A DNA stretch of 64,000 bases from Kangiella sediminilitoris (GTDB taxonomy: Bacteria > Pseudomonadota > Gammaproteobacteria > Enterobacterales > Kangiellaceae), in the NCBI RefSeq assembly GCF_001708405.1, contig NZ_CP012418.1, forward strand, positions 186,001 through 250,000, in the 5' to 3' direction. The number at the start of each line of letters is the position of its first letter. Within the stretch, counting starts at the first letter, position 1. The notes below the pieces were generated by a model that did not search any database, had not been told where the DNA came from, and was given only the letters and a program-made list of their open reading frames with translations. The translations under genes and the position numbers were made by a program. This document shows positions 17,820-26,370 of this stretch, one piece after another.

Positions 17820-18504
17820 CAATCATTCGCTCATAGATGGTTGTTACCACTTGCGCAGATTCCTGTGGTTTGGTGTATAACAAAAAGTGACTCCCTTGCA
17901 TCGGATATTTTTCCGCCTGTGGGAAAACCTCTTCAATACTGTCTAACGCTCTTTGATTTAGCACCCGATCATTGCTGGCTTCAACATAAGCAACGGGTAT
18001 ATCAGGTTGCCTTGGAAATGATTTCAGTTCTGCCAGTGCTTTTGTTCTCTGTTTGAGAATATCATCCGGAATATCGTGAATGACCTGTTTTACATGCTGA
18101 ACCTGCTCTGGATTGGCATCGTTATTAAGGAAGGTTCTGCTCAGGGTTCTATCAATAAAAGGTAGCTTTAAAATAGTTTTAGCAGAAACTAGTTGCGATA
18201 GGGCAAGTAGTGGTTTGCTTGGTGTTGCTAGTAAACTTACAAAGAAGATCAAACCCTGTAGGGGGATATCATTATTTTTCAGCAAGTTGGGGCCAATGGA
18301 ACCGGCAAATGACTCAAGCAAAAGTATGAAGGGCTCTTGTGGCAATAGCGGTGTGACTGACTCGGCAATAGATTCATGATCCTGGGGACAGTCTTCAGGA
18401 AGAGGAATAAACTTAACGTCCATGGGCAGACTATCCAGGAACTCACGACAGAGAAGGTCATTACCATTGAGGCCGGGAATCATAACCAGTTTAGGTTGCT
18501 TCAT
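17803..18504 (-). CDS. Small alpha/beta hydrolase
   Basis: A 233-aa alpha/beta-hydrolase-fold protein without a signal peptide. VMIPGLNGNDLLCREF gives the oxyanion region, LLLESFAGSIG is the nucleophile elbow with Ser in an E-S-F-A context rather than the standard G-x-S-x-G, and GSHFLLYTKP supplies the likely catalytic His. A late Asp in ASNDRVL would complete the triad. The substrate is unknown. It lies 41 bp downstream of rph on the same strand, so co-transcription is likely. Confidence 0.75.
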   Translation of the reverse strand: MKQPKLVMIPGLNGNDLLCREFLDSLPMDVKFIPLPEDCPQDHESIAESVTPLLPQEPFILLLESFAGSIGPNLLKNNDIPLQGLIFFVSLLATPSKPLLALSQLVSAKTILKLPFIDRTLSRTFLNNDANPEQVQHVKQVIHDIPDDILKQRTKALAELKSFPRQPDIPVAYVEASNDRVLNQRALDSIEEVFPQAEKYPMQGSHFLLYTKPQESAQVVTTIYERMIEQLKK

Positions 18505-18545
18505 AATAGTTATTGAAGAGGGGCGGTGCCCCTCAGCTCCTGCTG

Positions 18546-19262
18546 TTAAGCACCGATTGCTTTGTGCTGGATGTCGAATATCTCGCGGATACCCTGCTTT
18601 CCGAGCTCTAGCATTTGCATAAGTTCTTCACCGCTGAATGTTTCGCCCTCAGCAGTACCCTGAATTTCAATAAAGCCTCCATTCTCATCCATTACCAGGT
18701 TCATGTCAGTCTCAGCGCTGGAGTCTTCATCATAGTCCAAATCAAGAACGGGTGTTCCTTTGTAGATGCCGACGGATACAGAGCCAATCATGTGCTTTAG
18801 GGGATTGGTTTTAAGAGCGCCTTTTTGACGCATGGCAAAAAGTGCATCGTGCAATGCCACGCTGGCACCACTAATAGAAGCTGTTCGGGTACCGCCGTCA
18901 GCCTGGATAACATCACAGTCAAGATATATGGTGTGTTCACCGAGCTGCTTTAAATCCACAGCAGCACGTAAAGAGCGTCCAATTAAACGTTGAATTTCAA
19001 GTGTACGACCTCCCTGCTTACCACGGGAAGCCTCACGATCCATGCGACTGTGTGTAGAGCGCGGTAACATCCCATACTCAGCGGTGAGCCAACCCTGCCC
19101 CTTACCTTTGAGGAAGCGAGGAACGTTATCGACCACACTGGCGTTACATAGTACTTTGGTTTCGCCAAATTCTACAAGAACCGAGCCTTCTGCATGTTTG
19201 GTGTAATTGCGTGTAATAGTGATAGGTCGTAACTGGTTACTGCTTCGTCCGCTAGGTCGCAT
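18546..19262 (-). CDS. rph: Ribonuclease PH
   Basis: A 238-aa phosphorolytic 3'-to-5' exoribonuclease that trims tRNA 3' ends. Family blocks are [20 protein letters not shown] at the start, [58 protein letters not shown] (phosphate-binding Arg), [20 protein letters not shown], and a C-terminal [20 protein letters not shown]. Length and motifs match intact RNase PH, unlike the frameshifted E. coli K-12 allele. It is preceded by a 259-bp AT-rich gap shared with the divergent DUF4382 gene. Confidence 0.95.
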   Translation of the reverse strand: MRPSGRSSNQLRPITITRNYTKHAEGSVLVEFGETKVLCNASVVDNVPRFLKGKGQGWLTAEYGMLPRSTHSRMDREASRGKQGGRTLEIQRLIGRSLRAAVDLKQLGEHTIYLDCDVIQADGGTRTASISGASVALHDALFAMRQKGALKTNPLKHMIGSVSVGIYKGTPVLDLDYDEDSSAETDMNLVMDENGGFIEIQGTAEGETFSGEELMQMLELGKQGIREIFDIQHKAIGA

Positions 19263-19521
19263 AAGTACTCCCGCTGCTGCTGATAGTAAAATCTTTGGGC
19301 AAATTATACGTAAACTGAAGCTTGATTCCTATGAAAGCTTTTTCGTGCGCTGTAATTAATTGAAATCGAATGTAAAAATTAAAAAAATCAGTGAAATTTG
19401 TGAAGGAGATCGAATTTTTCAGGAAAAAAATGGAATTGTGTCGGAATAAAGCAATAACTTGAAACGTCGAATATATAGATGTGGTATTTTCCATAACGAT
19501 TAAAAACCAACTGGAGGCAAA

Positions 19522-20394
19522 ATGAAAACTATATTGAAAACAAGCCTGATTGTAGCTGGTGTTGCTTTAGCTTTAACTGCTTGTAGGGATGACGACCCTG
19601 ATAATGGTAAATTATCAGTAGCTGTGACGGATGCGCCGATAGATGATGCAGAAGCGGTAGTAGTGCAGTTTACAGGCATTGAAATACAAGGCCCTGGCGG
19701 ACAACAAAGCTTTGATTTCGATACAGCGAAAACCATTGATTTATTACAGTTGACAGGCGATGAGTCACTGGAGCTTTTGCCAGAGACTGAGTTGACAGCT
19801 GGCCAATATCAATGGATGCGCCTGAAGGTTAATGCTGAGCGAGGCGTTACAGATTCGTATATCGACATTAATAGCGCGCGTTACTCACTATTCATCCCAA
19901 GCGGCAGCGAAACTGGATTGAAGTTAAACCGTCCGTTTGTGATCGCTGCTGGTGGTATCACTGACTTGACCGTAGATTTTGATTTGCGTAAGTCTGTTCA
20001 TGAGCCTCAGGATGCTGCACAGGATTACTACTTACGCCCAACTTTACGTGTCGTTGATAACCTGGAAGTAGGTCATATTACGGGTATGGTTGATGCAAAC
20101 CTGATCGATGCAGAAGGCTGTACTGACTCAAGTGCGGTATATCTGTTTGATGGTGCTGATGCTGAGACAGATGATGTTGATGCTAATGAACCAGAGCCGA
20201 TTACTACAGGATTAGTCGAAGTAAATAACAACGGTGACTACGTTTATGAAATTGGCTTTGTAGTTGCAGGCGAATACACCCTTGGCTTTACTTGTGAAGC
20301 AGCGAATGACGATCCTGAAACGGATGACGTGATTAACTTTACAACTCAAAACGTAACGGTTAACGCCAATGAGACAGTAACTGTAGATTTCTAA
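19522..20394 (+). CDS. DUF4382-domain lipoprotein
   Basis: A 290-aa exported protein. Residues 1-21 are a lipoprotein signal peptide ending in the lipobox LTAC, followed by an Asp-rich RDDDPDNG linker. Residues about 30-190 match the DUF4382 pattern: LSVAVTDAPIDDAEAVVVQFTGIEI, IDLLQLTGD, LTAGQYQWMRLKV and FVIAAGGITDLTVDFDLRKSV. The C-terminal 90 residues look like a carboxypeptidase-regulatory-like beta domain (VYLFDGADAE, GDYVYEIGFVVAGEYTLGFTCE). A strong GGAGG lies before the ATG. Function is unknown; it is probably an outer-membrane-anchored beta-sandwich protein. A weak TTGAAA-17-TGGTAT promoter candidate lies at 19459-19487. Confidence 0.82.
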   Translation: MKTILKTSLIVAGVALALTACRDDDPDNGKLSVAVTDAPIDDAEAVVVQFTGIEIQGPGGQQSFDFDTAKTIDLLQLTGDESLELLPETELTAGQYQWMRLKVNAERGVTDSYIDINSARYSLFIPSGSETGLKLNRPFVIAAGGITDLTVDFDLRKSVHEPQDAAQDYYLRPTLRVVDNLEVGHITGMVDANLIDAEGCTDSSAVYLFDGADAETDDVDANEPEPITTGLVEVNNNGDYVYEIGFVVAGEYTLGFTCEAANDDPETDDVINFTTQNVTVNANETVTVDF

Positions 20395-20417
20395 TAATCG
20401 TAGTTTACTGACTGATT

Positions 20418-20447
20418 AAAAAGGCACTCTATACAGGGTGCCTTTTT
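20418..20447. terminator. Bidirectional intrinsic terminator
   Basis: AAAAAGGCACTC (20418-20429) pairs with GGGTGCCTTTTT (20436-20447) with one G-T wobble and a 6-nt loop. T-runs follow on both strands. It separates the convergent DUF4382 gene and the minus-strand membrane protein gene, whose stop codon overlaps the hairpin. Confidence 0.85.
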
Positions 20448-21268
20448 TTGATCAGACCGCGTCCTATTTTGATGGCTAGCCATAAGAAGATAAGCGGGAA
20501 GAGGATGGTCTGGACGATAAAGATGGTGATAAGTTTTATCACACTCTGACTGGCTTGCTCAGCTGCTTGTTGGTAAGCCGCAATTTGCTTTTTAACGTCT
20601 AGCTGGCTTGCCGCATCGCTTAACCAACGCTGGGTTTTTTCAAATGCAGAAAGGTCTTCTTCTGCTAGCTCCTGATCCTCTGGAGTATTTTGGCGGATAG
20701 TATTTTCGGTTTGCTCTAAACCCTGGCTAGCCTGTTGGTAATCAGTGACCATAAACGCCTGATATAATCCCTCAGAGGTTAAGGCCATCACTGGAACGGT
20801 AAAGCGGACAAGCACCAAAAATGCTGCAACTTTAAGAGTAAAACTCGGGAACTTGCGGTGCTTATACTGACAATAAAGAAGATAAACAATAGTAAAGATC
20901 CAGAAAGCTATGAGCGTATAGTTAAAGAATGCCCAGGCGCTTAGAGTCAGCATCAGTTTTTGTACGCCGATAGCACTTGCCGTGATAAGCATGACGACAG
21001 AAAAACGCTCTATCAGGTCATTTATAGGATCAAGAATTTCGCCTGGGGACAGAGTAAGCCCAACCCCTGCTGGTTGCATGGCAATCTCAGCTTCTTGTGC
21101 CACAGAGATTAAACCATTGAGTCCTCTTGCCACAGCAAAAGCTACCAGACTCCTTTTTAATACCTGGTCGGTGTATTGTTCTCCATGAAAGTCCAGAGCT
21201 TTGCTGCCTGCCAGCAGGCTGGCTATTGCCAGGCTGATGATGATGAGCCATGTATTTATTTGTTTCAT
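20429..21268 (-). CDS. Uncharacterised membrane protein with periplasmic-type central region
   Basis: I do not recognise this 279-aa protein. It starts with a hydrophobic segment (WLIIISLAIASLLAGSKAL), has further segments around residues 88-135 (FSVVMLITASAIGVQKLMLTL, YTLIAFWIFTIVYLLY) and 145-170. A charged, helical Gln/Glu-rich stretch (about 180-240: LEQTENTIRQNTPEDQELAEEDLSAFEKTQRWL) follows, then a last membrane segment (ITIFIVQTILFPLIFLWLAIKIG) with a short basic tail. It may be a scaffold or stress-related membrane protein. It lies 60 bp downstream of the choice-of-anchor-B gene on the same strand and may share its transcript. Confidence 0.6.
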   Translation of the reverse strand: MKQINTWLIIISLAIASLLAGSKALDFHGEQYTDQVLKRSLVAFAVARGLNGLISVAQEAEIAMQPAGVGLTLSPGEILDPINDLIERFSVVMLITASAIGVQKLMLTLSAWAFFNYTLIAFWIFTIVYLLYCQYKHRKFPSFTLKVAAFLVLVRFTVPVMALTSEGLYQAFMVTDYQQASQGLEQTENTIRQNTPEDQELAEEDLSAFEKTQRWLSDAASQLDVKKQIAAYQQAAEQASQSVIKLITIFIVQTILFPLIFLWLAIKIGRGLIKKRHPV

Positions 21269-21328
21269 AGATATGCAAGCCTGTTATTTGTTTGCCCGGA
21301 TAGATAATTCCGGGCAAAAGTTATATGT

Positions 21329-23107
21329 TTAAGGGGTTATGCGTCTGATAGAACATACCAGCAGCAATAGTAGTGTCATCAGCGGCACTGAGCCTCCGCC
21401 TGAGCTTGTTGACCTAGGCGGCTCTATGGCAGGAGGGCCCTCGTCACCGATATTACTGTTATCTTTAAGAACAAATAAGCCGTTGGATATGTCACTGACG
21501 AGAATATTGCCACTGGGTAAATAAGGAAAAGTACCCCAGGCGCCATCAAATTGTGAGTCATTTGCTTCTGGAACCGGGTAGCTATCGAAGTAAGCAATTT
21601 CTTTTGGGCTGCTTGGAGTAGAAACATCCAGTATAGTCAATCCCCGCTTGTAGTTAGACATGTAGTATTTATCACCAAGGGTAAAACCGTTATGATCAAT
21701 CGCTGGAGTTTGGCCAACATAGGAACCAACAACTCGTGGAGCTGTCAGGTCGCTAATATCCATAACGTATAGTGTTGTATTGACACCAAGATTACGTTCA
21801 TCCAGTTCATCCTGAATGAAAATATAATTTTTGTCTTTGGAGTACCAACCGGAATGTGTATAGCTGGCACCGTCATAAGGGGTGCTGCTGATGCGAACCG
21901 GAGTAGATTTATCAGTTGTATCCCAGATATCTACAGTATTTTCATTAAAATCAATAAACAGTTCACAGGGATTATGGCCATCAGCACACTGTCCTGTGCG
22001 ATTATCTGTAATCAGCATATTGGTAGCATCATGAACATAACCTGTTGAGTCAGGAGTTGTGACGAGGCTAGGGCTTTCAGGATCGGTAAGATCAAAAACT
22101 CGATATGAACCATTCCCAAGATTCGAGCCGGCGATATAGAGGTATGGTTTCTGGCCAGACAAAGCAGTGCCGTTAGTGTAGTCAATATTGCCCAGATAAA
22201 CGTTATGCGCGGTACGGAATACATCGATGGTATTGACTAACTCAATACTGTCCGGGGCATTGCTGAGGTTGATAACTTGCAGTCCTCCCTGGCCCTCGGT
22301 AGTGACATAGGCATAAGCCTTATATTGACCAGTGGCATTATCGAGATATTGGTAAACTTTTATATCACGCCAGGTACTAATGGCACCGGAAATAGTTCCG
22401 ACTTCTACGGGGGTTTGTGGATCAGTCACATCAATGACAGAGGTACCATTATAAACACCCATAACAGCGTATTCTTTGTTGTTATTTAAATCGATATATC
22501 CCCAGATATCGTTAGCGCTAGTTGGGTTACTGCTGAGTTGATTGAGTGCAAGTTGTGACAATAAATCAACCTGATAACAGGGGAAGTCATCTGCCATGCC
22601 GTTAACACATGAGATGCTGGATTTGTTAGTAGAGTTTACTTTTTGGTACCGATTAAGGAGCTCAAGATACTCCGGTTTCTGACGAAACTGCTTGTTACCT
22701 TTTTCGTCACGCAGCAGGTTAAAGCCTTTATCTGTGAGAGTATCACGGTATTTTGCAGGTAGCCCCACAATGGTGGTGACATTTTCATCAGGAGACTGGT
22801 TTGCGTAGTTATCATCTGTGGAAAAGCCACCCAGAACCGAAACCATATCGTTTAACAGGTAGAAGATATCCATTTCCTGTGCGTAGTAGGTCCCAGAAGC
22901 AACGTATATCTTGTCACCTTTACTGGACTGGTTAACAGCATAGCTGATGGAGGCGCAGGGTTTTGATGGAGTAGCACAATTCCCTTCATTAACACCATTC
23001 TCGGCTACGTAGCGCACGGGATGGGCTCCGCTGTGAGCATGAGCCTGCAGTGGAATCAGTAATGATAGGGCTATCAGCTTAAGACCAGATAAAACTAGTT
23101 TGGACAT
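21329..23107 (-). CDS. Secreted choice-of-anchor B family protein with GlyGly-CTERM-like tail
   Basis: A 592-aa secreted protein. It has a signal peptide (about residues 1-24, ending AHA), then YVAENGVNEGNCATPSKPCASISYAV, which starts a pectate-lyase-like repeat segment. From about residue 190 come LVIVD-type beta-propeller repeats (VIDVTDPQTPVEVGTISGAIS, VFDLTDPESPSLVTTP, YVMDISDLTAPRVVGSYVG, LTILDVSTPSSPKEIAYF), the choice-of-anchor B core. The C-terminus has SGGGSVPLMTLLLLLVCSIRR: a Gly-rich stretch, a hydrophobic helix and basic residues, the layout of the GlyGly-CTERM sorting signal cleaved by rhombosortase. It is probably exposed at the cell surface. The enzymatic role is unknown. Confidence 0.8.
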   Translation of the reverse strand: MSKLVLSGLKLIALSLLIPLQAHAHSGAHPVRYVAENGVNEGNCATPSKPCASISYAVNQSSKGDKIYVASGTYYAQEMDIFYLLNDMVSVLGGFSTDDNYANQSPDENVTTIVGLPAKYRDTLTDKGFNLLRDEKGNKQFRQKPEYLELLNRYQKVNSTNKSSISCVNGMADDFPCYQVDLLSQLALNQLSSNPTSANDIWGYIDLNNNKEYAVMGVYNGTSVIDVTDPQTPVEVGTISGAISTWRDIKVYQYLDNATGQYKAYAYVTTEGQGGLQVINLSNAPDSIELVNTIDVFRTAHNVYLGNIDYTNGTALSGQKPYLYIAGSNLGNGSYRVFDLTDPESPSLVTTPDSTGYVHDATNMLITDNRTGQCADGHNPCELFIDFNENTVDIWDTTDKSTPVRISSTPYDGASYTHSGWYSKDKNYIFIQDELDERNLGVNTTLYVMDISDLTAPRVVGSYVGQTPAIDHNGFTLGDKYYMSNYKRGLTILDVSTPSSPKEIAYFDSYPVPEANDSQFDGAWGTFPYLPSGNILVSDISNGLFVLKDNSNIGDEGPPAIEPPRSTSSGGGSVPLMTLLLLLVCSIRRITP

Positions 23108-23233
23108 AGTGGGCTCCTGATAAATTAGTGTATTCAGCCTATAACAACAAAATTATCATTTCCATGAAAAAGACCCGATGTTCAGGTATAAAAGTGATTA
23201 AGTAATAAGTTGATGGTAGATGGGATAATAGTG

Positions 23234-24277
23234 ATGAAGAAGTTTCTGAGGGGCTTAATGGTGGTATTACCATTAGTTGTTAGTGTGAACATTGGATTGG
23301 CAAAGCAGCAGCTCCCGGCTCTACCTGATAGCAGTCGTCTCGAGATGGTTCATGACCATCAGTTACATATACGAGAAACGACTGCAGTAACTCGAGGGCC
23401 GACCTTAGTATTATTGTCAGGGCCAACTGATAATTGGCACAGCGATTCGGCATGGTGGGTTTTGGCGCAAAATTATTTAGCCCAGAAGTATCATACGGTA
23501 TTAATTGATCGCGCGGGTCAAGGTTGGTCTGAAATGATTAAATTACCCTCATACAGCCATTTTGCATCGGACCTTTCAATGCTAATAAAATCCGACGCGT
23601 TAAATTCATCAGGCGAAGAGGTAGTAATCGTGGCTTTTGCCAGTGCAAATCTTGCGGTACGGCAAGCGCTTCAGGAAGAAGCTGTTAGGCAAAAGGTTAG
23701 AGGCGTAGTGCTGATCGACCCCGATGTTTTAACGGAATTCTCGATTAAGCATTATACCAGTGAAACTGAAAAGTACAGACTAGAGTGGGATGCATTAGAG
23801 GCTTTCATCCAGTCTGGTAAATATGACTCGAGAGTCAAAGCCAAGCTGAGGGATGAGCTAAAGCATGTAAAAGAGATTATTCCTGAGGAGTTTCGTCAGC
23901 TTATGGATTGGGGATATTATGACGCCATCGAAACTATTCGTAGTACCCGTGAATACCAGATACATAAATTTTTAGAGACTACAGCTTATTTAAAAGATTT
24001 AAACAACGCTCAGGCACAGCCGATTCCACAAAGCATACCTCTAATCATCATCGATACAGACTTTGAGGCCGTATATTTGAAGCAGTTGACGGACGAAGCC
24101 GCGAAGCTCTCGGTTGCTGAGTGGAGAAAAGAGGGTAGTGCCTGGTATCGTAGTTTGACTGAAAAAAGCCACTGTGGAACTTATTGGGCTGTTGAGACTG
24201 AGGAACACTTGTTGATGTTTTCAGATCCTGAAGTGATAGAGCAGGCCATCGAAAAATTGCTGACCTGCTCCATTTAG
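23234..24277 (+). CDS. Exported alpha/beta hydrolase-fold protein
   Basis: The preferred start ATG 23234 gives MKKFLRGLMVVLPLVVSV, a good signal peptide, and 347 aa; an in-frame TTG at 23210 would add eight residues. The hydrolase fold is suggested by PTLVLLSGPTDNWHSDSAWW (oxyanion region), TVLIDRAGQGWSE and VVIVAFASANLAVRQAL, where Ser sits in an F-A-S-A-N elbow instead of G-x-S-x-G. An Asp (IIIDTDFEAV) and a late His (EKSHCGTYW) could complete a triad. The atypical elbow leaves doubt about activity. It stands alone between the choice-of-anchor gene and the convergent malic enzyme gene. Confidence 0.7.
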   Translation: MKKFLRGLMVVLPLVVSVNIGLAKQQLPALPDSSRLEMVHDHQLHIRETTAVTRGPTLVLLSGPTDNWHSDSAWWVLAQNYLAQKYHTVLIDRAGQGWSEMIKLPSYSHFASDLSMLIKSDALNSSGEEVVIVAFASANLAVRQALQEEAVRQKVRGVVLIDPDVLTEFSIKHYTSETEKYRLEWDALEAFIQSGKYDSRVKAKLRDELKHVKEIIPEEFRQLMDWGYYDAIETIRSTREYQIHKFLETTAYLKDLNNAQAQPIPQSIPLIIIDTDFEAVYLKQLTDEAAKLSVAEWRKEGSAWYRSLTEKSHCGTYWAVETEEHLLMFSDPEVIEQAIEKLLTCSI

Positions 24278-24300
24278 TTCACATTGTATGTAAATACTAT

Positions 24301-25494
24301 TTATAGTGGCCGCTGAACGTTATCTTTTATTGCTTGTTCTCGAACAGCTTCGGCGACCTTTTGTGCAACATTTCGGTTCAGAGGATCCGGAAGAACGTGG
24401 TCGGCAGAGATATGGTTAACTGCTTCTGCTAAAGCATTTGCAGCTGCAATCTTCATGGCCTCTGTGATACGGGTAGCTCGTGCTTCGAGAGCACCGCGGA
24501 AGATACCAGGGAAAGCCAACACGTTATTAACCTGGTTCGGGAAATCGCTACGACCTGTTCCCACCACTGAAGCTCCAGCTGCTTTGGCTTCATCTGGCAT
24601 AATCTCAGGGATTGGGTTAGCCATGGCCAGAATGATCGGGTCCTTATTCATCAACTTAATGTCATCACCGTTAAGTAAATTACCCTTTGAAACACCAATG
24701 AAAACATCGGCATCACGCAGCGCATCCTTTAAGTCTCCATTGCGACTATGGCGATTGGTGTAAGCCAGCACTTTTTTCTTTTCGTGGTTCAGGTTATCGC
24801 GATCAGAAGATATGATTCCTTTAGAATCACAAACCAGTACGTCTGCAACAGGGATGCAGGCTGCTTCGTCATGCCCAACACAGCGTAGTAACTTCGCAAT
24901 GGCTGTACCAGCAGCTCCTGCCCCATTAATAACCACTTTCAATTCCTGAATATTTTTGCCGGTCACTTTGCAGGCATTAATAAGTGCGGCTAGAAGGACA
25001 ATTGCAGTACCATGCTGGTCATCGTGGAAAACCGGGATACCAATATCCTGTAATGCTTCTTCAATCTCAAAGCATTTAGGTGCTGCGATATCCTCTAGAT
25101 TTATGCCACCAAAAGTTGGAGCAATAGCCTTGACTGTCGTAACAATCTCTTCAACAGACTCAGCGTCAATGACCAAAGGGACACCATCAATATCTGCAAA
25201 CTCTTTGAATAATATAGCCTTACCTTCCATTACAGGCAGGGCTGCTTCTGGGCCAATGTCACCAAGACCAAGCACGGCAGAGCCATCAGAAACAATCGCC
25301 ACTGAGTTGCCCTTCATAGTATAGAGATAGCTTGAATTTTTATCTTTTGCGATGTGGTTAGAGACAGCAGCTACACCAGGGGTGTATGCCACAGAAAGAT
25401 CATCGCGGTTTTGAAGAGGAACTTTGCTTTTAATTCCCCATTTGCCGCGAAGATATTTATGAATGTCTAAGGATTTTTTGAAAAATTCACTCAT
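24301..25494 (-). CDS. NAD(P)-dependent malic enzyme, short form
   Basis: Oxidative decarboxylation of malate to pyruvate and CO2. From ATG 25494 (MSEFFKKSLDIHKYLRGKWGI, the family N-terminus) the protein has 397 aa; an in-frame GTG at 25566 adds 24 residues unlike the family, and neither start has a good ribosome-binding site. Motifs: SVAYTPGVAAVS (N-terminal), GDIGPEAALPVMEGKA, DDQHGTAIV (metal-binding Asp), VINGAGAAGTAIAK (dinucleotide fold). It lacks the phosphotransacetylase-like domain of long MaeB, so it is the roughly 400-aa form. Its upstream region carries interlocked inverted repeats (separate entry). Confidence 0.9.
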   Translation of the reverse strand: MSEFFKKSLDIHKYLRGKWGIKSKVPLQNRDDLSVAYTPGVAAVSNHIAKDKNSSYLYTMKGNSVAIVSDGSAVLGLGDIGPEAALPVMEGKAILFKEFADIDGVPLVIDAESVEEIVTTVKAIAPTFGGINLEDIAAPKCFEIEEALQDIGIPVFHDDQHGTAIVLLAALINACKVTGKNIQELKVVINGAGAAGTAIAKLLRCVGHDEAACIPVADVLVCDSKGIISSDRDNLNHEKKKVLAYTNRHSRNGDLKDALRDADVFIGVSKGNLLNGDDIKLMNKDPIILAMANPIPEIMPDEAKAAGASVVGTGRSDFPNQVNNVLAFPGIFRGALEARATRITEAMKIAAANALAEAVNHISADHVLPDPLNRNVAQKVAEAVREQAIKDNVQRPL

Positions 25495-25621
25495 GATTTT
25501 TGATTTCGGGGATTTGTGCGACCTAATGATACTCTTATTGTAAGGTATTTGTGGTCGGATTAGCACCGTAAAACCGGGCTATTTGATAAAAAATGAGGAC
25601 TAATTGAATTTAAACGAGCTA

Positions 25622-25671
25622 TTCAAGGCTCCGTTGCCCCTTTTCTTGCCTTGAAGGAAAGCCGGCAACGG
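25622..25671. promoter_or_regulatory. Interlocked inverted repeats (pseudoknot-like) upstream of malic enzyme
   Basis: Two perfect 8-bp inverted repeats interleave: TTCAAGGC (25622-25629) with GCCTTGAA (25648-25655), and CCGTTGCC (25631-25638) with GGCAACGG (25664-25671). The A-B-A'-B' order means the stems either form an H-type pseudoknot or compete as alternative hairpins. The element lies in the gap between doxX and malic enzyme, both on the minus strand, so it is in the 3' region of the first or the leader of the second. No long T-run follows directly, which argues against a plain terminator. Confidence 0.5.
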
Positions 25672-25696
25672 AATGAAGTAGTGTTTTAAACGCTGT

Positions 25697-26359
25697 TTAA
25701 TCTGCCTGCGAGGGTTTATTTGAAGCAAAGAACTGGTAAATGATTGCTGCTAAACCAAGCCCAATCAGAATAAGTCCTGTGGTTGGCATGACAAACACCA
25801 GCGTCAAGCCGAAAACGGTGAAGGCTGCGCCAATGGTAGCAATATCACATACTGTTTTGTTTTCAGGCTGTTTTAAATATTTACTGATAAGGTGATCGAG
25901 GCTGATTTTGCCAGCACCGTTAAAGACGAGTGGCAAAGCCATGACGATAAATATCAGTGGTAGTTTGAAATTACCGTTACCGTCATTACTAATCGCATAA
26001 CCCTGCCATAACTCGGACAATGAGCCCCAGCTTTCGGGCCAGTGAACCGCTGCGGTCGCTACTGCGGTAATAATGATAAGAGACAGAGCCGCAAAGCGTG
26101 TGAAAAGGCCGAATAATATCAGTAGAGCAAAAATCACTTCTCCATAAGCTGCAAGAACCCAGTTGGTATCGGCGGAGAACATGCTAAAGGGGAAGGGGAA
26201 GTTGTCCTGAACATTACTGAACCAATTATTACCCTTGAGTTTTGTTGTCCCCGCTTCCCAGAACTCCCACGCAAGTATTAACCTTAATCCCAGGTAGGCG
26301 AAAAAAGCACCAGCAGAATTAAGTCTGGGTATGATGTGGTCGGTTATAAAACGAGTCAT
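25697..26359 (-). CDS. DoxX-family membrane protein
   Basis: A 220-aa multipass membrane protein. ATG 26359 is the better start because AGGAG lies 8 nt upstream; an upstream in-frame TTG overlaps the preceding gene. The DoxX core is seen in GLRLILAWEFWEAGTTKLKGNNWF, FALLILFGLFTRFAALSLIIITAVA and LPLIFIVMALPLVFNGAGKISLDHL. A C-terminal extension adds two membrane segments. DoxX proteins are linked to thiosulfate oxidation in archaea and to redox protection in bacteria. Its stop-start closeness to the FMN-binding glutamate-synthase-like gene (12 bp gap) suggests joint function. Confidence 0.82.
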   Translation of the reverse strand: MTRFITDHIIPRLNSAGAFFAYLGLRLILAWEFWEAGTTKLKGNNWFSNVQDNFPFPFSMFSADTNWVLAAYGEVIFALLILFGLFTRFAALSLIIITAVATAAVHWPESWGSLSELWQGYAISNDGNGNFKLPLIFIVMALPLVFNGAGKISLDHLISKYLKQPENKTVCDIATIGAAFTVFGLTLVFVMPTTGLILIGLGLAAIIYQFFASNKPSQAD

Positions 26360-26370
26360 TACTTTGCTCC

